From Gracilimonas sp965227785 (GTDB taxonomy: Bacteria; Bacteroidota; Rhodothermia; Balneolales; Balneolaceae): a stretch of 64,000 nt of DNA. Below the pieces are notes generated by a model that worked only from the letters and a program-made list of their open reading frames with translations, had not been told where the DNA came from and made no database searches. Positions 43,414-52,764 of the stretch are shown in pieces. The stretch lies in the NCBI RefSeq assembly GCF_965227785.1, contig NZ_OZ245785.1, forward strand, positions 2,976,001 to 3,040,000. The letters run 5' to 3'. Position 1 is the first letter of the stretch. Each line of letters starts with the position of its first letter. Position numbers and translations under genes: made by a program.

Positions 43414-46215
43414 ATGCACTGGAAAGAAACCGTTCGGGATCTTGCTGAAAGCAGCGGGATCAGCCAAAGCCTTTCAAAGAGAGTTATTAATCTCACCGAG
43501 ATTTTAGAGGAAGTTGCGGCTCGGCAACATGGCGAAGAGTTAGTCACAAAACTCGGCAAGCTTCCTCTTGAAAGTGTTAAAGCTCTGGATGAGGGAGATG
43601 AAGAGGAACTCAAATCCCTTCAGAAAGAAATGAGTGGAATGTCGCTGGAGGAAATCAAAGAAGTGCTGCGTATGTACACTACTTTTTTCCATCTTGTGAA
43701 CTCGCTGGAGCAGCATGAAATCAGCAGGGTGAACAGAAGCCGGGAGTTCGAGGAAACACCGGAATCACCCCGAAAAGAGAGTATCGCAGAAGCGGTGTAC
43801 AAGCTGAAGGAGGAAGGGTACGGCTATGAAGAAGCTCTGGATGTTTTTCATCAGATGGATATTCAGCCCACCATTACGGCGCACCCCACCGAGGCACGAA
43901 GAAGGAGCGTTTTGTTGAAGCAGCAGGAGCTGGCTTCCATGATTTCCAGGCTTGGCGATAGCGACATCACCCCGGATGAGAAAATTGATTTACGCCGTGA
44001 GATCCTGAATGTTCTGAATCTGCTACTTCTTACGGATGAAGTGCGTGCCGAACGCTTATCGGTGGAAGATGAAGTGGAGAATGGTTTGTTCTACTTCACG
44101 CATTCCATCTGGGATTCAATTCCAATTTTATACAGAGATATTCGCCAGGCTTTTGACACTTATTACAGTCAACGGCCGGAAGTTCCCATCGTATTGAAGT
44201 ACCGCTCGTGGATTGGAAGTGATAGAGACGGGAACCCCAATGTAACCTCAAGTGTAACCTGGGACACGGTGATTCAACAGCGAAAAACGGTGCTCAGTAA
44301 GTTTCTGAAAGACCTGAATGAGCTGCGAAGATACCTGAGCGTTTCCAATAAGCAGGGGACAGTTTCTGATGAACTGAAAGAATCCCTGAAAGAAGACGAA
44401 AAAGAATTTCCGATCTCAGAGCGGATAAGCAGAAGGTATGTTCATGAGCTGTATCGCCTGAAAGTGGTGCACATTATGGAGAAAATTCAGTATTTGCTGG
44501 ATGCTCTTGAAGGGGATAAGAAGGAAATTCTGGAGAAATCGCAGAAATACACAGCTGATGAGTTTATAGCTGATCTTGAATTGATTAAAGAGAGTTTGGT
44601 AGAGAATGGCCTGCCGGGACTCTCTCAGCAGGGTAAACTTCAGGATATGATTATCCGGGCTAAAACCTTTGGATTTCATTTAAGTGCTTTGGACATCCGT
44701 CAACATAGCAGCTTGCATGAAGAAACAGTGACTGAGCTGCTTTATCAGGCTAATGTGGTTGATAAATACGGCGAGCTCAGCGAGGAGAAAAAAATAGAGA
44801 TTTTAGTTCAGGAGCTTTCGAATCCTCGTCCGCTTAGCCCCATAAAGAGTGAACGTTCGGAAGTTGCAAGCCGGGTAATGACCGTGTTTGAAGAAATTGG
44901 TGATATGCTGGCATTGAATCCTGAAACGTTTGGCAGTTATATCATCAGTATGACACACGGCATTAGCGACATGCTGGAAGTAATGTTGATAGCTAAAGAA
45001 TCAGGTTTATGGAGCTATAAGAAAGGAGAGGTAGATAGTAAACTCGATATCGTACCTCTTTTTGAAACTATCGAAGATCTGGAGAACAGTGCAGATCTGA
45101 TGGGACAAATGTATGAGCATGAATTATTCTCAAGACACCTGAAATCAAGAAATAATTTTCAGGAAATTATGCTGGGTTATTCTGACAGTAATAAAGACGG
45201 CGGATATTGGATGGCCAACTGGGCGTTGAATAAAGCTCAATATGAGTTGGGAACGGTTTGTCGTGAATATGAAGTCGATTTCCGGTTATTTCATGGTCGT
45301 GGAGGTACGGTTGGCCGTGGCGGAGGCCAGTCGAACCAGGCTATTGTAGCCATGCCTGCGGTTGCAAACAACGGGCGTATTCGCTTTACCGAACAGGGAG
45401 AGGTGATCTCATTCCGATATATGCTGTCATCGATCACTCACAGGCATCTTGAGCAGATTGTGAATGCCATGACCAAAGTAACGATGGCTCAATACTCTGA
45501 GGCGCCCGGCTATTTATCCGGAAAGGCAGAGGAACGTGAGATTTTCGAAACACTGGCAGAGCAATCCATGAAAGCCTACCGGAACCTGATTGATGACCCA
45601 GAATTCTGGGACTGGTATTCCGGTATCACCCCGATTGAACACATTGGCAAGTTGCCGATAGCTTCCCGGCCTGTAACGAGGGGTTCATCCGATTCTATGA
45701 CTTTTGATACCCTGCGAGCCATTCCCTGGGTATTTGCCTGGACGCAGGTTCGTTATAATACTCCCGGCTGGTATGGTATTTCAGAAGGGTTGAAAGCGGC
45801 CAAAGAGAAAAATGAAAAGGCGTTAGAAATCTTAAAAAAATGGAATAAGGAGTGGACGTTTTTTCGAACAGTTTTAAATAATTCTCAGCGCGAAATGGCT
45901 CGCACACACCTGCCAACATCGGATTTATACAATGAAAAATCTTCTAAATTCCATAAACTTTTGATCGAAAATTTCGAAAGAGCGGAAAGCTGGATTACAT
46001 CCATAACCGGGTATGACCACATACTTGATCATAACAAAGTGATTCAGAATTCAATATTGTTTAGAAACCCATTTACCTATCCACTCAATATTATTCAGGC
46101 AGAGTTGTTAACAAGATGGAAGAAAGCGGATAAGAAAGAGCAGAAAGAAGAATTGACAGAGGCTTTATTCCTGAATATTAATGGAATTGCCGCTGCAATG
46201 CAGAGCACAGGTTAG
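43414..46215 (+). CDS. ppc: Phosphoenolpyruvate carboxylase
   Basis: Carboxylates PEP to oxaloacetate to refill the citric acid cycle. Catalytic His157 in TAHPTEARR, GYSDSNKDGGYWMANW, FHGRGGTVGRGGG (about 626-638) and QGEVISFRY are present; the C-terminus ends QSTG where the usual enzyme has QNTG. 933 residues. Its last codons form the left arm of a hairpin. Confidence 0.96.
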   Translation: MHWKETVRDLAESSGISQSLSKRVINLTEILEEVAARQHGEELVTKLGKLPLESVKALDEGDEEELKSLQKEMSGMSLEEIKEVLRMYTTFFHLVNSLEQHEISRVNRSREFEETPESPRKESIAEAVYKLKEEGYGYEEALDVFHQMDIQPTITAHPTEARRRSVLLKQQELASMISRLGDSDITPDEKIDLRREILNVLNLLLLTDEVRAERLSVEDEVENGLFYFTHSIWDSIPILYRDIRQAFDTYYSQRPEVPIVLKYRSWIGSDRDGNPNVTSSVTWDTVIQQRKTVLSKFLKDLNELRRYLSVSNKQGTVSDELKESLKEDEKEFPISERISRRYVHELYRLKVVHIMEKIQYLLDALEGDKKEILEKSQKYTADEFIADLELIKESLVENGLPGLSQQGKLQDMIIRAKTFGFHLSALDIRQHSSLHEETVTELLYQANVVDKYGELSEEKKIEILVQELSNPRPLSPIKSERSEVASRVMTVFEEIGDMLALNPETFGSYIISMTHGISDMLEVMLIAKESGLWSYKKGEVDSKLDIVPLFETIEDLENSADLMGQMYEHELFSRHLKSRNNFQEIMLGYSDSNKDGGYWMANWALNKAQYELGTVCREYEVDFRLFHGRGGTVGRGGGQSNQAIVAMPAVANNGRIRFTEQGEVISFRYMLSSITHRHLEQIVNAMTKVTMAQYSEAPGYLSGKAEEREIFETLAEQSMKAYRNLIDDPEFWDWYSGITPIEHIGKLPIASRPVTRGSSDSMTFDTLRAIPWVFAWTQVRYNTPGWYGISEGLKAAKEKNEKALEILKKWNKEWTFFRTVLNNSQREMARTHLPTSDLYNEKSSKFHKLLIENFERAESWITSITGYDHILDHNKVIQNSILFRNPFTYPLNIIQAELLTRWKKADKKEQKEELTEALFLNINGIAAAMQSTG

Positions 46216-46254
46216 GAGTTAATGAAATATTAATTAACCCGTGGTGCTCTGTTA
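46201..46254 (+). terminator. Possible terminator hairpin overlapping the end of ppc
   Basis: CAGAGCAC (46201-46208) pairs with GTGCTCTG (46244-46251), with inner pairs GGTT/AACC and TTAAT/ATTAA, followed by TTATTT. The stem is long but the T run is poor. Confidence 0.45.
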
Positions 46255-46283
46255 TTTAATCCGAAACGTGTTATTTTAGAAGC

Positions 46284-47375
46284 ATGATGAACGAGATAAT
46301 TTCAAGCACCAGTATCACTGTACACCCAACGGAAGAAAGCCGCATTCATGAGGTTGATTTTAATAACCTTGTGTTCGGCCGGAAGTTTTCGGACCATATG
46401 TTCGAAATGAAGTTTTCTGATGGTGAATGGCAGCAGCCATTGATCAAACCTTTTGGAACGTTTGAAGTTTCCCCGGCTACCAACGCATTTCATTACGGCC
46501 AGGCCATTTTTGAAGGAATGAAAGCTTTCTATGTCGATGAGAATACGGTAAACATCTATCGGCCGGAAACGCACCATGAACGGTTCAATCACTCCTGCCG
46601 AAGAATGTGTATTCCTGAAACATCCTATGAGACCTTTATTGATGCTCTTGAAACACTGATTCGCTTAGATCACCAATGGGTACCCAAGAAAAATGGTACG
46701 GCGTTATACATCAGGCCATTTATATTTGCTTCTGATGATCTGCTTGCAGCCCGTTCATCCGATAAATTTACTTACCAGATCATTACATCCCCCGTGGGTG
46801 CCTATTACGCAGAAGGCTTTAATCCCGTTTCGCTAACTACGCCCGAGAAATATGTACGTGCTGTTGTAGGAGGAACCGGAAATGTAAAAACGGCCGGAAA
46901 TTACGCTGCCAGTTTTCTGCCGGCTCAAAAAGCCAAAGAGAAAGGGTTTACTCAGGTGCTTTGGTTAGATGCCAAAGAGCAGAAATACATTGAAGAAGTG
47001 GGCACTATGAACATTCACTTCCTGATTGGTGATACGTTGATTACTCCCGGACTCAATGGCTCTATTCTGCCCGGTGTTACCCGTCGTTCAGTAATAGCTT
47101 TAGCCAAAGAATGGGGCTTAAACGTAGAGGAACGTAAGATTTCTCTTCAGGAAGTTTTTGATGCTTATGAAGACGGAAGCCTGAAAGAAGTATTTGGTTC
47201 CGGTACGGCAGCCGTTGTATCTCCGGTGGGACTGATTGAACATAATGGAAAAACCATTAAACTGGATCAGGATAAGCCCGGTGAGTTCGCCCAGAAATGC
47301 TTTGACGAAATTACCGATATCCAATACGGCCGCAAAGAAGATACCTTTGGATGGGTACATCCGGTAAATATTTAG
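46284..47375 (+). CDS. ilvE: Branched-chain amino acid aminotransferase
   Basis: PLP enzyme interconverting Leu, Ile and Val with their 2-keto acids. PLP lysine Lys202 in GNVKTAGNYAAS, NAFHYGQAIFEGMKAF near the N-terminus and EVGTMNIHF; 363 residues, the longer BCAT type. crcB begins one base after its stop. Confidence 0.95.
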   Translation: MMNEIISSTSITVHPTEESRIHEVDFNNLVFGRKFSDHMFEMKFSDGEWQQPLIKPFGTFEVSPATNAFHYGQAIFEGMKAFYVDENTVNIYRPETHHERFNHSCRRMCIPETSYETFIDALETLIRLDHQWVPKKNGTALYIRPFIFASDDLLAARSSDKFTYQIITSPVGAYYAEGFNPVSLTTPEKYVRAVVGGTGNVKTAGNYAASFLPAQKAKEKGFTQVLWLDAKEQKYIEEVGTMNIHFLIGDTLITPGLNGSILPGVTRRSVIALAKEWGLNVEERKISLQEVFDAYEDGSLKEVFGSGTAAVVSPVGLIEHNGKTIKLDQDKPGEFAQKCFDEITDIQYGRKEDTFGWVHPVNI

Positions 47376-47376
47376 G

Positions 47377-47766
47377 ATGAATATAGACTGGCTTAAAGTT
47401 GTAGCCGTAGGCTCCGGTGGGTTTATTGGAGCAGCCGCTCGTTATTTACTTTCTCTTTTTGCCCTATCCCGGTTTCCGGAAAGTTCATTTCCATATGGAA
47501 CTGCATTGGTGAACCTGGTTGGGTGTCTTCTTATTGGCTTTTTAGCCGGCCTGTTCGAAATGAAATCTTGGGTTAATCCGGAATTCCGTCTGTTTATTTT
47601 CGTGGGGATTCTCGGCGGTTTTACTACTTTTTCAGCCTTCTCTCATGAAACCTTTTTGTTGTGGGAAAACAGTAAGCTTCTGCTGAGTTTTTTGAATATT
47701 GGGCTGCAGGTAATTTTTGGCCTTTTCTTTGTATGGTTGGGATACCAGGTAGTCAGGATTTTTTAA
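47377..47766 (+). CDS. crcB: Fluoride ion channel CrcB
   Basis: Four membrane segments and the Fluc signatures GCLLIGFLAG and GGFTTFSAFSHE. Exports fluoride as an antiparallel dimer. 129 residues. No fluoride riboswitch is seen; it depends on the ilvE transcript. Its 3' end overlaps the convergent gene by 4 bases. Confidence 0.93.
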   Translation: MNIDWLKVVAVGSGGFIGAAARYLLSLFALSRFPESSFPYGTALVNLVGCLLIGFLAGLFEMKSWVNPEFRLFIFVGILGGFTTFSAFSHETFLLWENSKLLLSFLNIGLQVIFGLFFVWLGYQVVRIF

Positions 47767-48692
47767 TACCCCTTATTCCTATCCACTTCATACAACAACT
47801 CCATTCCGGATAAAGCTCGTTTATAATTCTCAATGATTACATCGGCCGCTTCTTTAGCAGGTGTTATTGCCGCGATGTGCGGGGTGATCATGATATTTTT
47901 TCGGTTCCAGAAAGGGTGGTTTTCGGGTAAAGGCTCCGTTTCAAAAACATCAAGGCAGGCCCCCTCAAGGTGGCCGGTATCCAGAGCATAAATCAGGTCT
48001 TCTTCCACCAGGTGGCTTCCACGTCCCACGTTGATCAAATACCCGGGTTTTCTCAGTTTTTTGAATAACTCCAAATCCAGAATCCCTTCGGTTTCTTCGG
48101 TGAGAGGGAGCAGGTTGACTATAATATTGGTTTGCCCAAGGAAGTCATCAAGTTCTTCATTGCCGGCAAATGATGTCAAACCATCTATCTCTTTCTTAGT
48201 TCTGGACCAACTATTAACAATATATTCTTGTTGCAACAACAATGTTGCAACATCTTCACCCATTTCACCCAAGCCTAAAACTCCAACAGGTGCATGTTTC
48301 TTGGGAATAGAGCTGTGAGACTCCCACTTCACTTCTTTTCTTTGATCAGCGTAGGTGATGGTATGCAACCGATAGTTGTTGATAGCATTCAAAACATATT
48401 CGGCCATTTGTTCTTTCAGGGAGCCCGTTATTAACCGGCAAATATTTACATCTTCAGCCAAATCTTCATCATTCAGCAGGTGGTTGACTCCGGCGCCCAA
48501 TGAAGATACAGCACGCAGGTTCGCGAAGCTGTTTAACACATGTTTGGGATGGTTCCAGCAGACTGCAAAATTCACCCGTTCTTTATTCTCGACCCGCGGC
48601 CAGATTTCTACATCCAGATTGGGGTCTTTCTCTAATAGTGCTTTCTTAAGGGAAGTGAAATCCCTGTTTTTTGCAATCAGTACTAACGACAT
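47763..48692 (-). CDS. D-2-hydroxyacid dehydrogenase, GhrA-like
   Basis: NAD(P)-dependent reductase of glyoxylate/hydroxypyruvate type. Rossmann motif VLGLGEMGEDVA, INVGRGSHLVEEDL with the substrate-binding Arg region, and catalytic Glu/His in FETEPLPENHPFW and TPHIAAIT. The N-terminal domain is the short GhrA kind (ARVENKERVNFAVCWNHP). 309 residues. Confidence 0.88.
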   Translation of the reverse strand: MSLVLIAKNRDFTSLKKALLEKDPNLDVEIWPRVENKERVNFAVCWNHPKHVLNSFANLRAVSSLGAGVNHLLNDEDLAEDVNICRLITGSLKEQMAEYVLNAINNYRLHTITYADQRKEVKWESHSSIPKKHAPVGVLGLGEMGEDVATLLLQQEYIVNSWSRTKKEIDGLTSFAGNEELDDFLGQTNIIVNLLPLTEETEGILDLELFKKLRKPGYLINVGRGSHLVEEDLIYALDTGHLEGACLDVFETEPLPENHPFWNRKNIMITPHIAAITPAKEAADVIIENYKRALSGMELLYEVDRNKGY

Positions 48693-48751
48693 GAACCTCT
48701 TATAAAATTGATGAATGTAAAGATAGGGATTAGCTGATTTAATAATTAACT

Positions 48752-48780
48752 ATGAATGTCCAACGACCAACGACCAGCGA
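48752..48780 (+). repeat. Short CAACGACCAACGACC-type intergenic string
   Basis: Variants of CAACGACC in tandem between two reverse-strand genes, of the same formulaic kind as 29188-29226. Confidence 0.4.
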
Positions 48781-48798
48781 CCAATGACGGTAAACGAA

Positions 48799-49440
48799 TT
48801 ACCGATTAACGAATTCTCTATACAGTTCAACCAGTTCGCTCATCATCATGGCGGTTGCTCCCCAGAGGGGTACGCGGTGAATGTTCCAGAAGGGCACGCG
48901 ATAGGGAGTGCCTCGTAAATCCCACTCTTCTTCCACGAGATTGTGTTCGGTGATTAAGTCATTAACCGGGATAGTGATGATTTCGTCTACCTCATTAGGG
49001 TTGGGAGTAAAAGACTGCTCTTCTTTTAAAAAAGCAATGACCGGTGTTACCATGTTGTCAGAATGACCTACATACAGCGGGGTTAGTTGTCCAATAATTT
49101 CAACTTGCCCGGTATGTAAACCAATTTCTTCCTGTGCTTCACGGAGAGCGGTTTCTTCAATGGTTTCATCTCCTTCCTTTCCACCGCCGGGAAAGCTAAG
49201 CTGTCCACCGTGATTGATAGATTGAGTACGTAAGGTCAGAAGAATTTCCAACTCCGGTTTCCATGCTATAAATGGGATCAAAACACTGCTGTTCCGAAAA
49301 TCATCATGTGAAGGTTCATAATGTGTTTTATTTGGTTTACCATTTTTTGGAAGAGGGGCCATTATGCGTTGGGCATCCTGGCCGGGAAGTGAGGTGCCCA
49401 AACGGGTTTGTAAAAATTTTTTAAAGTTTTTTTGTAACAT
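48799..49440 (-). CDS. Nudix hydrolase, CoA pyrophosphatase-like
   Basis: Nudix box GGGKEGDETIEETALREAQEEIGL at about 90-113, preceded by LTLRTQSINHGGQLSFPGG, the UPF0035/CoAse signature (LLTxRxxxxxxHxGQxxFPGG). Hydrolyses CoA or related dinucleotides. ATG 49440 (MLQKNFKK) is preferred to TTG 49452. Confidence 0.9.
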   Translation of the reverse strand: MLQKNFKKFLQTRLGTSLPGQDAQRIMAPLPKNGKPNKTHYEPSHDDFRNSSVLIPFIAWKPELEILLTLRTQSINHGGQLSFPGGGKEGDETIEETALREAQEEIGLHTGQVEIIGQLTPLYVGHSDNMVTPVIAFLKEEQSFTPNPNEVDEIITIPVNDLITEHNLVEEEWDLRGTPYRVPFWNIHRVPLWGATAMMMSELVELYREFVNR

Positions 49441-49551
49441 CAGGGTGTTCAATTACTGTTGTATATGATGCGGCACAAACAACATACTATTTATTTAGAC
49501 AATCACTTCTTCTTATTCTTAGTTGCTTTTCACAAGAGTGATAAGGTGTTG

Positions 49552-49559
49552 TAAATTTG
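49552..49559 (+). promoter_or_regulatory. Bacteroidota-type -7 box before the subtilase gene
   Basis: TAAATTTG fits the TAnnTTTG -7 element of the primary Bacteroidota sigma factor, 54 bases upstream of ATG 49614. A matching TTG element at the expected distance is not convincing. Confidence 0.35.
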
Positions 49560-49613
49560 CCGTGCTTCTCATTCGCTCGAATCAATAGAATACTAATCAA
49601 ACCTATAATTAAT

Positions 49614-50828
49614 ATGAATAGTAGAATAATATCTAAACTAACTACTGGGGCATTGGTACTTATGTTAATGGTAGTGGGTTGTCAAAATGTAACTGATATT
49701 ACAAATAACCCGAATGTACCGGAAGGAGATCAGATTATTGAAGGCCAGTATATCGTGGTCATGCAGGAATCTGAAACTGCCAGATACAAAGTTGGAGACA
49801 GGTCTCAAATTGAAGTGGCTCGGGATGCTATTATGAGCGATGCTCAAATTCAGGAACGGGATGTTGTAGTGAAATACAATAATACCATTGCAGGATTCAC
49901 TGCTCAGCTTACTGATGAACAGCTAATACGCCTTAATGCCAATAAAGGGGTGAAATACATTGAAAAAGATAGGGTAGTTTCTTTTGCGCCTCCGGGATCT
50001 TGCTCTCCATGGCCGGGATGTAAAGACGGTGGTGATGACGATGATGGCGGAAGCTCAAGCCAAGAAACTCCTTATGGAATAACCAGAGTAAATGGCGGAG
50101 CTACATATACAGGAAGTAATGTAGCCTGGATTATCGATTCAGGTATAGATTTAGATCATCCGGATTTAAATGTAGATGCTTCCAGAGGTTTTAATGCATT
50201 TACTTCAGGTAAAGATGGTAGATCTTTAGATGATGGAAATGGACACGGAACACACGTAGCAGGTACAATAGCAGCCATTGATAATACTGAAGGTGTGATT
50301 GGTGTAGCTGCCGGAGCAACCGTAATCCCTATAAAAGTTCTGGATAGCCGGGGCAGTGGTTCTTACTCAGGCGTAATTGCCGGTGTTGACCATGTTGGAG
50401 CTAACGGAAGTAATGGTGATGTGGCCAACATGAGTTTAGGCGGCCCAACTTCCCAGGCCCTTGATGATGCTGTGCTTGCAGCTTCTCAAAATGGAATTAA
50501 ATTTTCCCTTGCTGCCGGTAATGATGGTGATGATGCAAATAATTCTTCACCTGCCAGAGTAAATGGTAGTAACATTGTCACTATTTCTGCTATGGATAGC
50601 AATGATAACTGGGCGTCGTTTTCCAACTATGGAAACCCTCCGGTTGACTATGCTGCTCCGGGTGTGAGTGTGACTTCTACCTGGAAAGATGGTGGATATA
50701 ATACCATCAGTGGTACTTCTATGGCAGCTCCGCATGCAGCAGGAGTTCTGCTTCTTGGAAACGCCAGTACAGATGGTAACGTGAATGGCGATCCTGATGG
50801 GGACGCCGATCCAATTATTGTGAACTAA
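49614..50828 (+). CDS. Subtilisin-like serine protease (S8), lipoprotein with I9 propeptide
   Basis: Exported protease. ATG 49614 gives the leader MNSRIISKLTTGALVLMLMV ending in VGC; an inhibitor I9-type prodomain follows (GQYIVVMQES to VKYIEKDRVV, about 43-125), then a Gly/Asp-rich linker, then the S8 domain with Asp175 (WIIDSGIDLDHPDL), His211 (GNGHGTHVAG) and Ser369 (SGTSMAAPHAAG). The domain ends soon after Ser369 with an Asp-rich tail (GNVNGDPDGDADPIIVN), perhaps calcium-binding. 404 residues from this start. Confidence 0.92.
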   Translation: MNSRIISKLTTGALVLMLMVVGCQNVTDITNNPNVPEGDQIIEGQYIVVMQESETARYKVGDRSQIEVARDAIMSDAQIQERDVVVKYNNTIAGFTAQLTDEQLIRLNANKGVKYIEKDRVVSFAPPGSCSPWPGCKDGGDDDDGGSSSQETPYGITRVNGGATYTGSNVAWIIDSGIDLDHPDLNVDASRGFNAFTSGKDGRSLDDGNGHGTHVAGTIAAIDNTEGVIGVAAGATVIPIKVLDSRGSGSYSGVIAGVDHVGANGSNGDVANMSLGGPTSQALDDAVLAASQNGIKFSLAAGNDGDDANNSSPARVNGSNIVTISAMDSNDNWASFSNYGNPPVDYAAPGVSVTSTWKDGGYNTISGTSMAAPHAAGVLLLGNASTDGNVNGDPDGDADPIIVN

Positions 50829-50849
50829 CTTAACGTTAGTTGTATATTT

Positions 50850-50884
50850 AAAGCCCTCTTTTCGAGAGAAGAGAGGGCTTTATT
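50850..50884 (+). terminator. Rho-independent terminator after the subtilase gene
   Basis: AAAGCCCTCT (50850-50859) pairs with AGAGGGCTTT (50872-50881), then TATTATTA. A smaller palindrome, AACTAAC-TTAAC-GTTAGTT, sits at 50823-50841 over the stop. Confidence 0.75.
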
Positions 50885-50900
50885 ATTATAGACAGGTATA

Positions 50901-51413
50901 ATGAACATGTATATGAAAAGAATAGCTCTTATCTTTTTATTGCTTCTTCAAAGCGGTGTTATATTTGCTCAAGTTGAAACAGATTCGGTAAAATCATTCA
51001 ATAACCCCCGGGCAAAGCATGCCATCTTTTTTGAAATTGCAGGAAGTGGCGGGCTATATTCTATTAACTATGAAAGAGTTATTGGGGAAAACCGCACACT
51101 TCGAGGGGGCATAAGTTACGTAAACGGTGATGGTTTCATACTTGGTCAGATGCTTACATTACCTTTGTCAACCTCTTATCTACTTCCAACCGATAAAGAC
51201 TCACACATCGAGCTGGGAGCGGGAAATACCTTCATCATTAGTGATGGTGAGTTTACAAACGCAATCGGGCCTATTTTTGGAATAAGAGAGCAGGACTTAT
51301 TTAAAGGAGGAGCATACGTCCGAATTTCATTTACACCGGTTTTACTGTTAGGAAAGGAGGTTAGTATTGTACCTATATGGGGTGGTATTTCTTTCGGCAA
51401 GAGTTTTAAGTAG
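50901..51413 (+). CDS. Exported protein of unknown function, beta-barrel-like
   Basis: Leader MNMYMKRIALIFLLLLQSGV ending IFAQ; mature part of about 145 residues in alternating beta pattern (SGGLYSINYERVIGENRTLRGGISYV, HIELGAGNTFIISDGEF, AYVRISFTPVLLL), like small outer-membrane barrels. Ends FGKSFK, with a penultimate-region aromatic but not the classic terminal Phe. No family assigned. Confidence 0.7.
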   Translation: MNMYMKRIALIFLLLLQSGVIFAQVETDSVKSFNNPRAKHAIFFEIAGSGGLYSINYERVIGENRTLRGGISYVNGDGFILGQMLTLPLSTSYLLPTDKDSHIELGAGNTFIISDGEFTNAIGPIFGIREQDLFKGGAYVRISFTPVLLLGKEVSIVPIWGGISFGKSFK

Positions 51414-51499
51414 TCAAGACCTTAATTGTTTTTAAAGCTTGACTCATGTCCTTACTTTTAGGGCTCTGAAAATTTGATATAGAGTCACAAAATTATTCC

Positions 51500-52495
51500 A
51501 TGAGTAAAAAGCATAATGTGTACGGCATTGGGAATGCCCTGGTAGATTTAGAAATTAAAGTAACTCCCGAATTCCTTCAGAAACATGAAGTTCAAAAAGG
51601 ATTGATGACTTTGGTAGATGAAGAAACCCAGCACCGGCTGATTGGGGCTATTGACCATCAGAAAACTGAGAAGAAGTCGGGCGGTTCGGCAGCCAATACC
51701 GTTATTGCGGTAAGTCAGTTCGGTGGAAAAGCTTTTTATTCTTGCAAGGTAGCTGCTGATGAATTTGGAGATTTCTATCTGAAAGACATGGAAGATGCCG
51801 GTATCCCCACCAATTTTGACAGGCAGCAACGGGAAGAAGGAATTACAGGGAAATGCCTTGTGATGATTACTGAGGACGCCGACCGAACCATGAATACTTA
51901 TCTGGGAATTTCATCCGGACTTTCAACAAATGAGGTGGACGAACAAGCCATCAAAGATTCGGAATGTGTGTACCTGGAAGGGTATCTGGCAGCAGCCGAA
52001 GAAGGATTGGCTGCAATGAAGCTTGCAAAGAAAATTGCGGAAGGCAACAATGTGAAAACGGCTATTACCCTTTCTGATCCTTCCATAGTGCATGCGTTTA
52101 AAGATAATTTTAAAGATGTGATTGGAGCTTCTGTCGATCTATTATTCTGTAATGAAGAAGAGGCTAAAGCGTTTACCGGAAAGGATAACCTGATGGAAGC
52201 CCGTGAAGACCTGAAACAGGAAGCGAAACGCTTTGTGATTACACAAGGCCGTAACGGTGCCATGATTTTTGACGGCGACACCTTTATCGATATCGAGCCC
52301 TATGAAGTAAAAGCTGTAGACAGTAACGGAGCCGGAGACATGTTCGCCGGCGCTTTTCTATACGGCATTACCAATAACCTTGGGTTTGCCAATGCCGGGA
52401 AACTGGCAAGTTTGGCCGGCTCTAAGATCGTATCGCAATACGGGCCACGATTGAAGTGGCATGAAGCACAGGAAATTTTACATCAGCTAAAATAA
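51500..52495 (+). CDS. PfkB family kinase, adenosine kinase-like
   Basis: Ribokinase-fold sugar/nucleoside kinase. GIGNALVDLEIKV at the N-terminus, KSGGSAANTVIAVSQFGG, and the catalytic NGAGDMFAGAFLYG with base Asp280. Length 331 and the GGSAANT loop resemble bacterial adenosine kinases. Followed at 8 bases by a SemiSWEET gene. Confidence 0.88.
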   Translation: MSKKHNVYGIGNALVDLEIKVTPEFLQKHEVQKGLMTLVDEETQHRLIGAIDHQKTEKKSGGSAANTVIAVSQFGGKAFYSCKVAADEFGDFYLKDMEDAGIPTNFDRQQREEGITGKCLVMITEDADRTMNTYLGISSGLSTNEVDEQAIKDSECVYLEGYLAAAEEGLAAMKLAKKIAEGNNVKTAITLSDPSIVHAFKDNFKDVIGASVDLLFCNEEEAKAFTGKDNLMEAREDLKQEAKRFVITQGRNGAMIFDGDTFIDIEPYEVKAVDSNGAGDMFAGAFLYGITNNLGFANAGKLASLAGSKIVSQYGPRLKWHEAQEILHQLK

Positions 52496-52503
52496 GGCAG
52501 ACA

Positions 52504-52764
52504 ATGACAGGAATAGAATTATTAGGATGGGCCGGGTTTGGCATTTTAGTAGCCGCATGGATACCTCAAACCTGGGAAACCATTAAAGAGGGCAGCACCT
52601 CCATGAACATCGCCTTTATCATTATGTACTTTTCGTCAAGCCTGATGCTTACCGTTTATTCTGTGCTGATTGACGACACGGTTTTTACAGCTCTGAATGC
52701 CTTGCTTACGCTGGGAAGTGGAATAAACTTATACTTTAAACTTTTTCCGAGGAAGAAAGGGTGA
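52504..52764 (+). CDS. SemiSWEET/PQ-loop small transporter
   Basis: 86 residues, three membrane helices, with the PQ motif in AAWIPQTWETIKEGST. SemiSWEETs dimerise to form a sugar-transport path; some PQ-loop relatives carry other solutes. Overlaps rdgB by 4 bases (GTGA). Confidence 0.85.
   Translation: MTGIELLGWAGFGILVAAWIPQTWETIKEGSTSMNIAFIIMYFSSSLMLTVYSVLIDDTVFTALNALLTLGSGINLYFKLFPRKKG

Noticed and set aside
47300..47376. Fluoride riboswitch before crcB
   Set aside because: crcB begins one base after ilvE and no leader exists.
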